Notes: generated by a model from the letters alone, not told the origin. A DNA stretch of 64,000 nt from Desulfobulbaceae bacterium (GCA_008933635.1 WBUQ01000008.1:1-64000), one strand, 5' to 3'; shown: positions 49,208 through 59,246, counted from the stretch's first letter. Program-made: numbers and translations.

Positions 49208-50149
49208 CTAGGCCGTCTTGTCGCGCAAGGTGAACAGCAGCTGTCTCAACGCGGCGATGGATGGGCTCTGGTAAATGGCTTTGCGGACTTCGCTGCTGCC
49301 GGGCAAGAGTTTGAAATACCTGCCGAGGTGGTTCCTGACGACACCGATCATCCGGTCGGCTGCCAGATAGTGTTCCATCAGGGTCAAATGGCGGATGGCT
49401 CCATCCAGAATCGCCGGAAGACCGGCAGGCCGCCCCTGCTCGGAGAAGACCCAGGGATTGCCGAGGGCCGCCCGGCCGATCATGACCCCGTCGCACCCCG
49501 TTTCCCGCATCATCGCCATCGCCTGCTGGAAGGAGTGGACGTCACCGTTGCCGAGAACCGGAATTGTCAGGGCCTTCTTGATCCTGGCAATCATCTCCCG
49601 GTCGACCGTCCCGGCAAACCCCTGGACCCAGGTCCGGCCGTGGACGATGACCGCTGCCGCCCCGGCCCCTTCGGCCATTCTGGCAAATTCCTCACCGTTC
49701 AGCAGGGCTGCATTGACCCCGATGCGGATTTTGACCGTAACCGGCAGGGCGGTTCGCCCCACAACCTTCTCGATGATCTGCTCGGCCCGCCCCGGATCTG
49801 TCAGCAGGGCGGCTCCAGCGCCTCGTTTCGTCACTTTTTTCACTGGGCATCCCATATTGATATCGATCATATCAGGCTGATATGATGAAAGAATAGCTGC
49901 AGCTTCGGCCATAAGGTCCGGATCGGCTCCAAACAGCTGGAAGGAGACAGGTCGTTCCTCGGGGACGGACAACAGCATATCCAGGGTCTTCTGCTGCCGA
50001 TAGCACAATCCATGGCAGCTGATCATTTCGGAGACACAGTAGCCGGCACCCTGCTCCCTGCAGAGCAGCCTGAAGGGCAGGTCGGTATATCCGGCGAGGG
50101 GGGCGAGCACCAGCGGGGAAGTGAAGGTACGGTCGGCGATTTTCAGCAT
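49208..50149 (-). CDS. tRNA-dihydrouridine synthase (DusB-like)
   Basis: Dus enzyme of 313 aa. LAPLAGYTDLPFRLLCREQGA, MIDINMGCPVKKVTKRGAGAALL with the catalytic Cys, TVKIRIG, IVHGRT and GNGDV, GVMIGRAALGNPW. The canonical P-x-K-K-V after Cys contrasts with the other Dus in this window. The ATG follows TTTTTTTCTCC, the tail of the lptE terminator, with no Shine-Dalgarno sequence. Confidence 0.93.
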   Translation of the reverse strand: MLKIADRTFTSPLVLAPLAGYTDLPFRLLCREQGAGYCVSEMISCHGLCYRQQKTLDMLLSVPEERPVSFQLFGADPDLMAEAAAILSSYQPDMIDINMGCPVKKVTKRGAGAALLTDPGRAEQIIEKVVGRTALPVTVKIRIGVNAALLNGEEFARMAEGAGAAAVIVHGRTWVQGFAGTVDREMIARIKKALTIPVLGNGDVHSFQQAMAMMRETGCDGVMIGRAALGNPWVFSEQGRPAGLPAILDGAIRHLTLMEHYLAADRMIGVVRNHLGRYFKLLPGSSEVRKAIYQSPSIAALRQLLFTLRDKTA

Positions 50150-50153
50150 GGAG

Positions 50154-50189
50154 AAAAAAACAGGCCGATCTTCGAAAGGAAAATCGGCC
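50154..50189 (-). terminator. Intrinsic terminator after lptE, abutting the dus start
   Basis: Reading leftward: GGCCGAT (50189-50183), a 13-nt loop, ATCGGCC (50169-50163), then TG and T7 (50160-50154). The T-run ends 4 nt before the dus ATG at 50149. Confidence 0.8.
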
Positions 50190-50215
50190 CGGGGGAAATA
50201 TGGGTTTGCCGGCGA

Positions 50216-50743
50216 TCAGAGTCTGGGGAGTTGGACGATTGTTCTCTGGTAGATCTTCTGGGAAAGGTCGTCGATGATCGTTTCCATCGCCACTTTTTCG
50301 TTTTCGGCGACGGTCACGGTATTGGTCGAAGTCAGGTATGACTCGGTCCACATCTCGTTCGGTGTTTCGATCAGCACCTTGCCTGTGGCGATATCCTTGA
50401 GGATATAGCGAACCCGGAGGCGGATCTCGACCTCGGCAGCTCCCCGGTTGGCATTGTAGCTCCGGCTGGGCAACGAGATGGAAACAATCTCGCCGGCAAG
50501 GATCAGGTCCGCTCCAGTACGTTCCTTGGTGACATGCAGCGACCCTGATTTCTGGAACCATCGCGCCAGTGACCGGTATATCTGGGAGTCGAGGCCGAGC
50601 TCGCTGGTGCGGTTTTTCCATTCGGTGATATAGATCGTCTTTTCAGGTCCCGAATAGACGAAAGGATTATGGTAGCCGCAGGAGGCGAGGACGGTCAGCA
50701 ACAGGGCCGTGCCAGCCAGGAGGAGTAATCGGTGCTTTTTCAA
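50216..50743 (-). CDS. lptE: LPS-assembly lipoprotein LptE
   Basis: Protein of 175 aa from a TTG start at 50743, chosen because an AAGGAG site lies 7 nt upstream and it yields a proper lipoprotein signal (LKKHRLLLLAGTALLLTVLASC, lipobox LASC). After it come GYHNPFVYSGPEKTIYI and a mixed alpha/beta LptE domain (GADLILAGEIVSISLPSRSYN, VEIRLRVRYILKD). It plugs the LptD barrel in LPS export. Directly downstream of leuS, the usual leuS-lptE linkage, and ended by its own terminator. Confidence 0.88.
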   Translation of the reverse strand: MKKHRLLLLAGTALLLTVLASCGYHNPFVYSGPEKTIYITEWKNRTSELGLDSQIYRSLARWFQKSGSLHVTKERTGADLILAGEIVSISLPSRSYNANRGAAEVEIRLRVRYILKDIATGKVLIETPNEMWTESYLTSTNTVTVAENEKVAMETIIDDLSQKIYQRTIVQLPRL

Positions 50744-50831
50744 ATGAATTCTCCTTGTATGAAATGAGGAGTTGGGCCGGTGCGTGCATCCCAGCAGCCG
50801 CAACGAGCCCGTATCGCCGCAAAGTATAGTG

Positions 50832-53321
50832 TTATATAACGATATTCACAAGTTTCTTCTTGACGACGATGGTCTTTTTTACCGGACTCTCACCGAGAAA
50901 TCTGGCGACATTGTCATCGGAGAGGGCCAGGGCTATCAGGTCGGAATCGTCGGTGTCGGCAGCGACTTCGAGCCGGCCGCGAACCTTGCCGTTGACCTGG
51001 ACGACGATTGTCAGGCGTTCTTCGGCGGCAATCTCGGGATCCCATTGCGGCCAAGACATGTCTTCGATGGCTCTCATGCCGAGTCTCTGCCACATTTCAT
51101 TGCAGAAGTGGGGTATCATCGGTGACAGCAGGAGCAGGACAGTGTCCACGGCCTCTTTCATTATGCCGGGTGCCACGGTGTCCCCCTTGTCTCCCTCGGC
51201 AGTCGTGGTGAGGACGTTGAACAGCTCCATCACCGCACTGATGGCGGTGTTGAAATGGAAATTGTTTTCTATGTTTTCGGTAACACGACGGATCGTCTGG
51301 TGGATCTTGCGGTGCAGTTTCCGCGCTGCTTCGTCAGGCTGGTTGCCGGCCGGGGCAGCGTTCATCAGGAGCTGGCGATTGTGCTCGATGAACCGGTAGA
51401 TGCGGTTGATGAAGCGGGAAGCACCTTCGACTCCCTGGGCATTCCACTCCAGGTCTTTTTCCGGAGGGGCCGCGAACAGGCTGAACAGGCGGACCGTGTC
51501 AGCTCCGTAAAGACTGATCAGATCATGCGGGTCAACGACATTGCCTTTGGATTTCGACATCTTGGCTCCGTCCTTGATGACCATGCCCTGGGTGAGGAGG
51601 TTGGTGAACGGTTCATCGATGGTCAGGTAGCCGAGATCCCTCAGGACCTTGGTGAAGAAGCGGGAATAGAGGAGATGGAGGATGGCATGCTCGACACCGC
51701 CGATGTACTGGTCGACGGGCAGCCAGTAGGATGCCTTGTCGCGATCAAGCGGCGAATCGGTGAATCGCGGGCTGGCGTACCTGGCAAAATACCAGGAAGA
51801 TTCGACAAAGGTATCCATCGTGTCCGTTTCGCGCCTGGCGGGACCGTTGCACTTCGGGCAGGTGGTGGTGTAGAAGGATGGGCGCTGGTGCAGGGGATCG
51901 CATTTGCCGCTGCCTGAATCGACATCGACCGGCAGGACCACCGGCAGCTGCTGCCGCGGTACCGGCTGAACCCCGCAGCTGTCGCAATGGATCATCGGAA
52001 TCGGCGCGCCCCAGTAACGCTGCCGGGAGATTCCCCAGTCACGGAGTCTGTATGTCACGTGGGGGGCGCCGAAACCGCCCTCGACGGCGTGGTCGATGAT
52101 TCTCAGTTTGGCCTCTTCAGATGGCAGAGAGGAAAAGGAGCCCGAGTTGGCCAGGGTCCCGGGCCCGGTATAGGCCTGATCCATGGAATCTGCAGCCAGT
52201 GTCGTCCCTTCCGGCATGATGACCGGCAGGATATCGAGGCCGTATTTCCTGGCGAACTCGAAGTCACGCTCGTCGTGGGCCGGGACGGCCATGACCGCGC
52301 CAGTCCCGTATTCCATCAGGACAAAATTGGCGATAAAGACCGGAATTTTTTTGCCATTGTACGGGTTGATGCAGTACCTGCCGGTAAAGACGCCTTTTTT
52401 CTCCGGTTCCTCTTCGTTGCTCTTGCGTTGTTTCTCGGTGATGATCTGGTCGATGAACTGCCTGATCGCCTGTTCGTTCTCGGTTCCGGGAAGCAGGATG
52501 TCGAGGAGAGGGTGTTCAGGGGCAAGCGACATGAACGTCACGCCGAAAATGGTGTCCGGGCGGGTAGTGAAGATGGATATCTTCGCATCGAGACCGTCAA
52601 CCTGGAAGTCGCAGGTGAGTCCGGTCGACTTGCCGATCCAGTTGCGCTGCATCGTGACGACCTTCTCTGGCCACCCCTGCAGTTTATCGAGATCGTTCAG
52701 CAGCTCTTCGGCATAGTCGGTGATCTTGAAGAACCAGCCGTTCATCTTGCGGGGCAGGACCGGTTCGTCGCAACGCCAGCAGCAGCCTTCGATGACCTGT
52801 TCGTTGGCGAGGACCGTCTGGCAGGATTCGCACCAGTTGACGGTGGTCACCTTCTGATAGATCAGTCCCTTTTCCCACATCTCGAGAAATATCAGTTGTT
52901 CCCAGCGGAAATACTCCGGATTGCAGGTGGCGATCTCGCGATCCCAGTCGTAGGAGAGCCCGAGTTGGCGCAACTGGTTGCGCATGTACTCTATATTGGC
53001 GTAGGTCCAGGTGGCGGGGTGGCTGTTGTTTTTCTGGGCCGCATTTTCGGCCGGGAGGCCGAAGGCATCCCATCCCATGGGGTGGAGGACATTGTAGCCG
53101 CGCATCCGCTTGTATCTGGCGACCACATCGCCGATCGAGTAATTCCGCACATGTCCCATATGGATCCGCCCGGAAGGGTATGGAAACATCTCCAGAACAT
53201 AGTACTTCTCCTTGCCGGGAACCTCGGTCGTTCTGTAGGTTGCATTTTCCTGCCAGAAATGCTGCCATTTTTCTTCAATTGCCTTGAAGTCGTATTTGCT
53301 GCTGATCGGACTGGTGGTCAT
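50832..53321 (-). CDS. leuS: Leucyl-tRNA synthetase
   Basis: Class I synthetase of 829 aa. HMGH (54-57) and KMSKS are intact; a Zn-ribbon region ([24 protein letters not shown]) and a second CPKC pair are present, with the CP1 editing domain between ([20 protein letters not shown]). Length is close to other bacterial LeuS. It lies 60 bp downstream of dnaB and upstream of lptE on one strand. Confidence 0.97.
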   Translation of the reverse strand: MTTSPISSKYDFKAIEEKWQHFWQENATYRTTEVPGKEKYYVLEMFPYPSGRIHMGHVRNYSIGDVVARYKRMRGYNVLHPMGWDAFGLPAENAAQKNNSHPATWTYANIEYMRNQLRQLGLSYDWDREIATCNPEYFRWEQLIFLEMWEKGLIYQKVTTVNWCESCQTVLANEQVIEGCCWRCDEPVLPRKMNGWFFKITDYAEELLNDLDKLQGWPEKVVTMQRNWIGKSTGLTCDFQVDGLDAKISIFTTRPDTIFGVTFMSLAPEHPLLDILLPGTENEQAIRQFIDQIITEKQRKSNEEEPEKKGVFTGRYCINPYNGKKIPVFIANFVLMEYGTGAVMAVPAHDERDFEFARKYGLDILPVIMPEGTTLAADSMDQAYTGPGTLANSGSFSSLPSEEAKLRIIDHAVEGGFGAPHVTYRLRDWGISRQRYWGAPIPMIHCDSCGVQPVPRQQLPVVLPVDVDSGSGKCDPLHQRPSFYTTTCPKCNGPARRETDTMDTFVESSWYFARYASPRFTDSPLDRDKASYWLPVDQYIGGVEHAILHLLYSRFFTKVLRDLGYLTIDEPFTNLLTQGMVIKDGAKMSKSKGNVVDPHDLISLYGADTVRLFSLFAAPPEKDLEWNAQGVEGASRFINRIYRFIEHNRQLLMNAAPAGNQPDEAARKLHRKIHQTIRRVTENIENNFHFNTAISAVMELFNVLTTTAEGDKGDTVAPGIMKEAVDTVLLLLSPMIPHFCNEMWQRLGMRAIEDMSWPQWDPEIAAEERLTIVVQVNGKVRGRLEVAADTDDSDLIALALSDDNVARFLGESPVKKTIVVKKKLVNIVI

Positions 53322-53381
53322 GGAATACCCTCTATGCGCTTGCCTCTGTGTTATGCTAACGCCGGTTGACGAAATGATTTT

Positions 53382-54722
53382 CTAACCTACGGCTTCGAAT
53401 TCACTTTTCAGACTCATGTTTTCAAACATAGTGAATTCTTTGAGAAATGTCAATTTTACCATACCTGTCGGGCCATTTCTCTGTTTGCCGATAATGATTT
53501 CCGCGGTGCCGCGGTTGGGATTATCCTCGGCCTTGTTGTACACCTCGTCGCGATAGATGAAACAGATGACGTCGGCGTCCTGTTCGATGGCTCCGGACTC
53601 GCGGAGGTCGGCCATCATCGGCCGTTTGTCGGTACGTCCTTCCAGGCCGCGGTTGAGCTGGGAAAGGGCGAGAACCGGAATATTGTGCTCTTTGGCCAAA
53701 GCCTTCAGGGACCTGGAGATGTCGCTTATTTCCTGGGTTCTGTTCTCAGTGTTGCTTCGTCCCTGCATCAACTGCAGGTAGTCGACGACAATCATGCCGA
53801 TCTCGTGCTGGGCGGCAAGCCGTCTGACCTTGGCCCGCATCTCGAGAACCGAAATGGCAGGGGTATCGTCGATATAGATCGGCGCCTCCGACAGCATTCC
53901 GACAGCCCTGGTCAGCTTCGGCCAGTCTTCATTCTGCAGCCTGCCGGTGCGGATGCGCTGGGAATCGATCTTTCCGACGGAGCTGAGGAGCCGCATGACC
54001 AGTTGCTCCTTCGACATCTCCAGACTGAATATGGCGACTCCGACTTTTTCGATCATCGCTGCATGCTGAGCGATATTCATTGCGAAGGCGGTTTTTCCCA
54101 TCGACGGCCTGGCTGCGAGAATGACCAGGTCGGATGGCTGGAGGCCGGCCGTCATCCTGTCGATATCGTAATATCCGGTAGGCACACCGGTGATCATTTC
54201 CTTGCGTTTGAACAGGTTTTCTACTGTCTCAAAGGCCTTGGGAACAATATGTTTGACCGCGATGAAGTGCTGGCTGCTTTTTGCCCCGGCAATATCGAAG
54301 ATAGCCTGTTCCGCCTGGTCGACGAGTGTGTCGATATCCCCCTGTTCTTCGAAGCACCGGGAAGCGATATCGGTATTGACCTGGATGAGCTGGCGCAGAA
54401 TTGATTTCTGACGGATGATCTTGGCGTAGCTGGCGATGTTCGCCGTCACCGGCACAATGGAGGTCAGGTTTGTCAGATAGGCGATTCCGCCTATGCCGTC
54501 AAGCCGGTTCAGATCGCTGAGGTGGTTCGAGAGCGTGAGAAGATCCAGCGGTTCGTTTTTTTCGAAAAGGTCGATCAGGGCCTCGAAAATGACCTTGTGG
54601 CTGTCCTTGTAAAAATCATCGGGACCGATGAGTTCCAACACGGTGCTGAAGGATTTGTCTTTCAGGAGAATTGATCCGAGGACGGCCTGTTCGGCTTCGA
54701 TATTCTGGGGGGGGACACGCAT
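53382..54722 (-). CDS. dnaB: Replicative DNA helicase DnaB
   Basis: Protein of 446 aa with the N-terminal DnaB domain (PQNIEAEQAVLGSILL), a linker, and a RecA-like helicase domain with Walker A ARPSMGKTA, VGIFSLEMSKEQL-like H1a/H2 region, VVDYLQLM (Walker B) and the arginine-finger tail. It forms the hexamer that unwinds DNA at forks. It follows the rplI terminator, so it should have its own promoter in 54723-54807. Confidence 0.97.
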   Translation of the reverse strand: MRVPPQNIEAEQAVLGSILLKDKSFSTVLELIGPDDFYKDSHKVIFEALIDLFEKNEPLDLLTLSNHLSDLNRLDGIGGIAYLTNLTSIVPVTANIASYAKIIRQKSILRQLIQVNTDIASRCFEEQGDIDTLVDQAEQAIFDIAGAKSSQHFIAVKHIVPKAFETVENLFKRKEMITGVPTGYYDIDRMTAGLQPSDLVILAARPSMGKTAFAMNIAQHAAMIEKVGVAIFSLEMSKEQLVMRLLSSVGKIDSQRIRTGRLQNEDWPKLTRAVGMLSEAPIYIDDTPAISVLEMRAKVRRLAAQHEIGMIVVDYLQLMQGRSNTENRTQEISDISRSLKALAKEHNIPVLALSQLNRGLEGRTDKRPMMADLRESGAIEQDADVICFIYRDEVYNKAEDNPNRGTAEIIIGKQRNGPTGMVKLTFLKEFTMFENMSLKSEFEAVG

Positions 54723-54807
54723 GCCGGTTCTGTTCCGAGACTGGTTGATCGCGGGGAATTCCTGTAAAGGGCAGGAATGAGAGTATGTCGCTGCAGTCTA
54801 AACAAAA

Positions 54808-54841
54808 ACACACCAGGATGGCAAGGACCATCCTGGTGTGT
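54808..54841 (-). terminator. Intrinsic terminator of the rpsF-rpsR-rplI operon
   Basis: Perfect 14-bp stem ACACACCAGGATGG (54808-54821) and its complement (54828-54841) with a 6-nt loop, then TTTTTG in the leftward direction. About 75 nt after the rplI stop. Confidence 0.88.
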
Positions 54842-54914
54842 GAAAGAGAGCAGCGGCAGCCATTGTGACTGGTCTCGTGGCCGCTGTTCAGTGTTGTGCT
54901 GAAACGTGAAAGAG

Positions 54915-55367
54915 CTATGCCTTTGAACTGGCAACCACATTGACAGTAATATCAGTGGTCATCTGGAATCCAACTTTGACGGCAACGGTGCTGGTCCCGA
55001 TGGTCTTGATCGGATCGGCAAGCATGATATGTTTTTTGTCGATATCAATGTTGCCCTCGGCCAGTTTGGCGGCGATATCGGTGCTGGTAACCGAGCCGAA
55101 CAGCCTGCCGTCATCTCCGGCAAGTTGCTCGATGACGATTTCGATGCCCGATATCTTCTTAGACAGCTCTTCGGCAGCCTGCCGTTCACTTGCCCGCCGC
55201 GCTTCGATCTCGGCCTTGTTCTGTTCGAGAATGGCCTTGTTGGCCGGGGTGGCCAGTACGGCTTTCCTCTGCGGAAGGAGGTAATTGCGGCCGTATCCGG
55301 GTTTGACGGTGACGATGTCGCCTTCCTGGCCCAGGGTACTGATTGTTTCCTTGAGTATGAGTTCCAT
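54915..55367 (-). CDS. rplI: 50S ribosomal protein L9
   Basis: Protein of 150 aa with the L9 N-terminal signature MELILKETISTLGQEGDIVTVKPGYGRNYLLPQRKAV, the long connecting helix and a C-terminal domain (LFGSVTSTDIAAKL). Binds 23S rRNA domain V. It is the last gene of the rpsF operon and is followed by a strong terminator. Confidence 0.97.
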   Translation of the reverse strand: MELILKETISTLGQEGDIVTVKPGYGRNYLLPQRKAVLATPANKAILEQNKAEIEARRASERQAAEELSKKISGIEIVIEQLAGDDGRLFGSVTSTDIAAKLAEGNIDIDKKHIMLADPIKTIGTSTVAVKVGFQMTTDITVNVVASSKA

Positions 55368-55431
55368 GACTTACTCCTTATTCATCCGTTCGTGTCAATC
55401 TGCAGGAGTAGCTGCTGCAGAATGGTGGCTT

Positions 55432-56409
55432 TTACTCTTTTGCCGACTCAGTATCGACAGGTTTTCTGATTTTCCGAAAATCGAGCCAGACATCGGCCAG
55501 GCCGGTTCCGAAAAGTATTACTGTGCCAAATGATTGAAAAACAACCATCACATAGAGGAATGCCCGAAGGAGGATCGGCAGATTCCACTTGTGAAGAAAA
55601 AAAGAAAAAACGGCCAAACCCTGAAACCAGTAGACCAGTCCTCCGACAACCAGGGCATTGATCCCGCCGGCTTTGATTATCCCAGCCGGTATCAGCGCGA
55701 TCAGAGCGGCAGCGATCATCAGCCAGACAAGTCTGTCGGGGAGGCGCCAGAATCGGTACTGGGGCCAGGGAGAACTGCCGGTCAGCAGTAAGGCGACCCT
55801 GTTGCCGGCTGCCATCGCAACCCATACTGTCAAAAGCGCCACACCGGTCAATATCGACGGCATGATCAGAGGAAGCAACGTCTTCATCTGATGCAGGCTG
55901 GCCTCCAGGACAACGAGTGTATCCGCGCTGATGGATTCACTCTGTCGATATAGTTCGAGGGCTCCGGCGATTCCTTCATCGAGAGATTCCAGGAATACGG
56001 TATACGGATTGACGTTCTGTACCGCCGTAAACGCCCCAAGGAGCAACAGCCAGCAGCCTGCCAGCGCAGCCACCCCTTTCAGTCCGGCGCGGGCGGGTGA
56101 CTCGTGCCGCAGGGCTGAATGAGCGATAGCATACCCGGAAGGAACCATTGACATCGAAATCAGTATAGGTTCGAAACGGGCAAAAACTAAGCCCGTAATC
56201 AGCACCAGGGATGCACCCGTGAGGATCATCCGGTTGCCGACATGCATGCCGAATCGGTACAGCAGCAGGAATGTCAGCAAAGGGAGGCTCCCGGTAAGCC
56301 ATCCGAAAAACGAAAAATCAAAAGCCGGCAGCAAGGTGGCAAGGGCAAGAAGCAGGATATGCTGGAAAATTCTTCTTAGCTCGGGGCCGGACTGTTCCTC
56401 GTTCGCCAC
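55432..56409 (-). CDS. DUF2232 polytopic membrane protein
   Basis: Protein of 325 aa with about eight hydrophobic helices; the arrangement and the position between rpsR and rplI match the DUF2232 (YybS-like) family. The function is unknown. The start is a GTG with an AAGGTGA site 5 nt upstream. The conserved link to ribosomal protein genes suggests shared expression rather than a shared job. Confidence 0.85.
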   Translation of the reverse strand: MANEEQSGPELRRIFQHILLLALATLLPAFDFSFFGWLTGSLPLLTFLLLYRFGMHVGNRMILTGASLVLITGLVFARFEPILISMSMVPSGYAIAHSALRHESPARAGLKGVAALAGCWLLLLGAFTAVQNVNPYTVFLESLDEGIAGALELYRQSESISADTLVVLEASLHQMKTLLPLIMPSILTGVALLTVWVAMAAGNRVALLLTGSSPWPQYRFWRLPDRLVWLMIAAALIALIPAGIIKAGGINALVVGGLVYWFQGLAVFSFFLHKWNLPILLRAFLYVMVVFQSFGTVILFGTGLADVWLDFRKIRKPVDTESAKE

Positions 56410-56429
56410 CTTTTCACCTTCTTGCCTGT

Positions 56430-56675
56430 TTAGCCCTGGGCCGCACCGGAGTATGGCAGCAGGGCGATATGTCGTGCCTGCTTGATCGCCTCACAGAGCT
56501 GCCGCTGGTGGGTTGCGCAGGTTCCGACGATCCGCCGGGGTATGATCTTGCCTCGTTCAGTGACGAAATTGCGAAGGGTCTTAACATCCTTGTAGTCAAT
56601 GGTGGCTTCCTTGTCGGCGCAGAAGCGGCAGACTTTCTTCCGGGAAAACAATTTTTTCTGTGGTTTTTGTGCCAT
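56430..56675 (-). CDS. rpsR: 30S ribosomal protein S18
   Basis: Protein of 81 aa; [63 protein letters not shown] is the complete S18 pattern, including the Cys of the zinc-type form (CRFC, GTC, QLC). The ATG at 56675 has GGAG 7 nt upstream; the ATG two codons earlier would sit directly on that site. It forms a heterodimer with S6, encoded just upstream. Confidence 0.97.
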   Translation of the reverse strand: MAQKPQKKLFSRKKVCRFCADKEATIDYKDVKTLRNFVTERGKIIPRRIVGTCATHQRQLCEAIKQARHIALLPYSGAAQG

Positions 56676-56710
56676 GATCATCTCCAGTTCAGGAGCACGC
56701 AAGCGCGCGC

Positions 56711-57139
56711 TTATTCTTCATCAGTGGTTTCTTCGGCAAAGTCTTCATCTTCAGGCGAATGCTGTTCATCGCCCTCCGAAGCTTCCTTGGCAAATGCAGC
56801 GAGTTTGGCATCCGCTTCGGCGATGGCCTTGTCGATTTCTTCAGCCGTGATAGCTTCGGCAGTCTTGATAGTCAGATACTTGAGGACCGCATCGTCGATC
56901 CTGAACTTACGTTCGATCTCAGCTACGGCCGCAGGTGTCCCGGCATAATCGCAGAACACATACTGCCCCTGGTTTTCTTTCTTGATCGTGTAGGCAAGCT
57001 TTCTCAGGCCCCATCTGCCGAGACTGATGATACTCCCTTTCTCATCGAGAATAATCTTCTTCGTATTGTCAATGATAGTGCTGATTTCATCCTCGCTCTG
57101 GCCCGGGCGAAGAATGAAAACGGTTTCGTACCTGCGCAT
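56711..57139 (-). CDS. rpsF: 30S ribosomal protein S6
   Basis: Protein of 142 aa beginning [18 protein letters not shown], with [28 protein letters not shown] in the middle. The acidic C-terminal tail (after about residue 105, ending [13 protein letters not shown]) is longer than in E. coli S6 before glutamylation. It heads the operon and follows a strong promoter. Confidence 0.96.
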   Translation of the reverse strand: MRRYETVFILRPGQSEDEISTIIDNTKKIILDEKGSIISLGRWGLRKLAYTIKKENQGQYVFCDYAGTPAAVAEIERKFRIDDAVLKYLTIKTAEAITAEEIDKAIAEADAKLAAFAKEASEGDEQHSPEDEDFAEETTDEE

Positions 57140-57311
57140 GGTTCCTCCTCATGGACTCATGTTATTATGGGCTCTTGCCCGGTTGGCCCCGGTATCGCGC
57201 TTGCACGCAAGGGGCGAAGAGGTTGTTGGCCCTGGGACAGGACCGGCGGCGGAGTGTGAACCCTGGAAAAGTAGCTGGGACGAGCTCGCGCCGATGGGAA
57301 GAAAACTGCGT

Positions 57312-57340
57312 AATTTATCGTTATAGAGGATAAGTGTCAA
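57312..57340 (-). promoter_or_regulatory. Promoter of the rpsF operon
   Basis: Reading leftward: consensus TTGACA (57335-57340), a 17-bp spacer and TAAATT (57312-57317). It leaves a leader of about 165 nt before rpsF, long enough for S6:S18 autoregulation; that motif was not identified here. Confidence 0.75.
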
Positions 57341-57342
57341 AC

Positions 57343-57744
57343 TTATTCTGATGCCTTCTCCTGCATTTTGATGGCAAGCCACTGTTTGCGCAACTCGTCA
57401 TCGGACAACTCGGTGTATTGGTCGAAGACATGGGGGTGGCGTCGGACAAGTTTGGAGTCTATGGCTGTGATGACGTCTTTGAGGGTAAAGCGACCGTCGT
57501 TCGAATTGATCTCGGAAAGAAGGAGGATGAGGTACAACAGGTCTCCCAGTTCTTCACAGATGTTACGGTGATCTTCTCGCTCGATGGCGGTGAGCAGCTC
57601 GCCGAGCTCGGAGCTCAGGTGTTCCCTGAGTGAAGCATTCGTCTGGCGCTTGTCCCAAGGACAGCCCTGTTCACCAAGCAGGGCCCTGACCGTATCGTGG
57701 AGTTGGGAGAAATGCTGGGAAACAGGCGTCATTTTTTCGGACAT
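57343..57744 (-). CDS. mazG: MazG-family nucleotide pyrophosphohydrolase
   Basis: Single MazG domain of 133 aa: LLGEQGCPWDKRQTNASLREHLSSELGELLTAIEREDHRNICEELGDLLYLILLLSEI carries the ExxE and EExxD metal motifs. It hydrolyses nucleoside triphosphates to monophosphates and pyrophosphate. It is about half the length of E. coli MazG, which has two such domains. The start at 57744 is chosen on homology; no good ribosome site is visible, and an ATG at 57732 is possible. Confidence 0.85.
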   Translation of the reverse strand: MSEKMTPVSQHFSQLHDTVRALLGEQGCPWDKRQTNASLREHLSSELGELLTAIEREDHRNICEELGDLLYLILLLSEINSNDGRFTLKDVITAIDSKLVRRHPHVFDQYTELSDDELRKQWLAIKMQEKASE

Positions 57745-58001
57745 GGGAAAAGTGCTCGGGAGGGGAGGGATGGCAAGGATGATTCCTGTTGTTGGGAAAC
57801 AATCCCAATTCTTGTTCCAGTCATGAAAAAAAGGTTGACAGGAATACCTGACTAAGCTAAGTAGCGTGCCGTGTAGTGTGACGTTGTGGTGCAAAACTGC
57901 CCTCAATATGATAGCAGATCGAGCTTACTTTTTTCTTACACTGTTGTCATCAGGATACTTTCGTTCGATGTAGGCCGGGTAGGCCGAATATGAGGTTGTT
58001 C

Positions 58002-58448
58002 ATGGAAGAAGAGAAAAAACAAAAATTACTCCTGGAAAAACATAAAGATATAGCAAGAATAGATCAGGAGTCGAAAAGGACGCATGGCTGGTACGTGCGT
58101 GTCAGGTTCGTCGGAAAGACCCACTCCAAGTTTTTCTCCGATCGTAAATGCGGCGGACGTTACTCAAGTCTTCTCTCTGCGATTTCCTGGAGGGATAAGA
58201 CTGAGAAAAGGCTTGGGAAGGTGAGGACCAATAAGCATATGGTGACGGTCAGTAATTCCGGTACCGGTGTGGTTGGAGTGCGATTGAATGAAAAGCTCAA
58301 CCGATACGAAGTCAGTTGGGTGACCAGGCAGGGAAAGCAGGGTAAAACCTCCGTCTCGATCAGCAAGCACGGCAAGAAAGCCGCATTTGTCAAGGCCTGT
58401 GCCATACGGCAGGAGAAGGAAAAGGCGAGACTGGAAGGCTCGGTGTAA
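58002..58448 (+). CDS. Small protein with tandem AP2-like domains
   Basis: Basic protein of 148 aa. Two segments resemble the AP2/ERF-type fold found in bacterial and phage DNA-binding proteins: residues about 28-68 (HGWYVRVRFVGKTHSKFF then SSLLSAISWRDK) and about 88-140 (GVVGVRLNEKLNRYEVSWVTRQGKQGKTSVSISKHGKKAAFVKACAIRQEK). Both follow the order beta sheet then helix ending in a charged stretch. There is no nuclease or integrase domain. The ATG at 58002 has a GAGGT site. It sits alone between mazG and rplU. Confidence 0.7.
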   Translation: MEEEKKQKLLLEKHKDIARIDQESKRTHGWYVRVRFVGKTHSKFFSDRKCGGRYSSLLSAISWRDKTEKRLGKVRTNKHMVTVSNSGTGVVGVRLNEKLNRYEVSWVTRQGKQGKTSVSISKHGKKAAFVKACAIRQEKEKARLEGSV

Positions 58449-58521
58449 AAGGTTCGAGGCGCCACCGGGCAGGCCTAATGCATCGGCGATGTGTTGAGAT
58501 GTGTATTTCCTTTAAAAAACC

Positions 58522-58551
58522 TTGACTTTTTTGTTTTCAATGAGTCATATT
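58522..58551 (+). promoter_or_regulatory. Putative promoter of rplU-rpmA
   Basis: TTGACT (58522-58527), an 18-bp spacer and CATATT (58546-58551), about 70 bp before rplU. GAGT and ACTC flank the -10 box as a short inverted repeat (58542-58545 and 58552-58555). Confidence 0.5.
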
Positions 58552-58619
58552 ACTCGTTCCTGAATTTCAGTTCCTTGCCCATAATTCGAGAATTTTTCAT
58601 TCAATGAGGTCCAACCAAA

Positions 58620-58931
58620 ATGTATGCGATAGTACGAACTGGCGGAAAACAATATCAGGTTGCCTGTGGCGATCAGCTGCGTGTTGAGAAGCTCGATGGC
58701 AACGTCGGCGACACCATCCATCTCGAAGAGGTGCTGATGGTGGTGGATGGCGATCAGGTAAAAGTCGGCCAACCGGTTCTCGAGTCTGCAAAGGTCGTTG
58801 CGAAAATCGCCGAACAGGGTCGCGCGAAAAAAGTTATTGTCTTCAAGAAAAAACGGCGAAAAGGCTTCCAGGTCAAGAAAGGACATCGTCAGTCTTTCAC
58901 CGGGCTGAAGATCGAAGAAATTTCGGCATAA
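58620..58931 (+). CDS. rplU: 50S ribosomal protein L21
   Basis: Protein of 103 aa: MYAIVRTGGKQYQV at the start and KKVIVFKKKRRKGFQVKKGHRQSFTGLKI near the end are the L21 signatures. First gene of the rplU-rpmA pair. The immediate upstream region lacks a strong ribosome site. Confidence 0.97.
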   Translation: MYAIVRTGGKQYQVACGDQLRVEKLDGNVGDTIHLEEVLMVVDGDQVKVGQPVLESAKVVAKIAEQGRAKKVIVFKKKRRKGFQVKKGHRQSFTGLKIEEISA

Positions 58932-58978
58932 TCTGTAAAGTATAGCGGAGCGCGAAACGTTCCAGGAAGGAGCAGAAA

Positions 58979-59236
58979 ATGGCACATAAAAAAGCGGGAG
59001 GCAGTTCACGCAACGGTCGTGACAGCGCCGGCCAGAGGCGTGGGGTTAAGCGCTTCGGAGGACAGGAAGTGAAGGCCGGGAATATTCTGGTGCGGCAGCT
59101 CGGCACCAAAATCCACCCCGGCACCAACGTCGGCTGCGGCAGGGATTACACGTTGTTCGCCATGGTCGACGGAGTGGTGAAGTATGAAGATTTCGGCAAG
59201 GATAAGAAAAGAGTAAGCGTTTATCCTGAAATCTGA
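58979..59236 (+). CDS. rpmA: 50S ribosomal protein L27
   Basis: Protein of 85 aa: [61 protein letters not shown]. The N-terminal tail that reaches the peptidyl-transferase centre is in the directly mature form, without the cleavable extension of Firmicutes. AAGGAG ribosome site. Confidence 0.97.
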   Translation: MAHKKAGGSSRNGRDSAGQRRGVKRFGGQEVKAGNILVRQLGTKIHPGTNVGCGRDYTLFAMVDGVVKYEDFGKDKKRVSVYPEI

Positions 59237-59246
59237 TTTTCAAACG

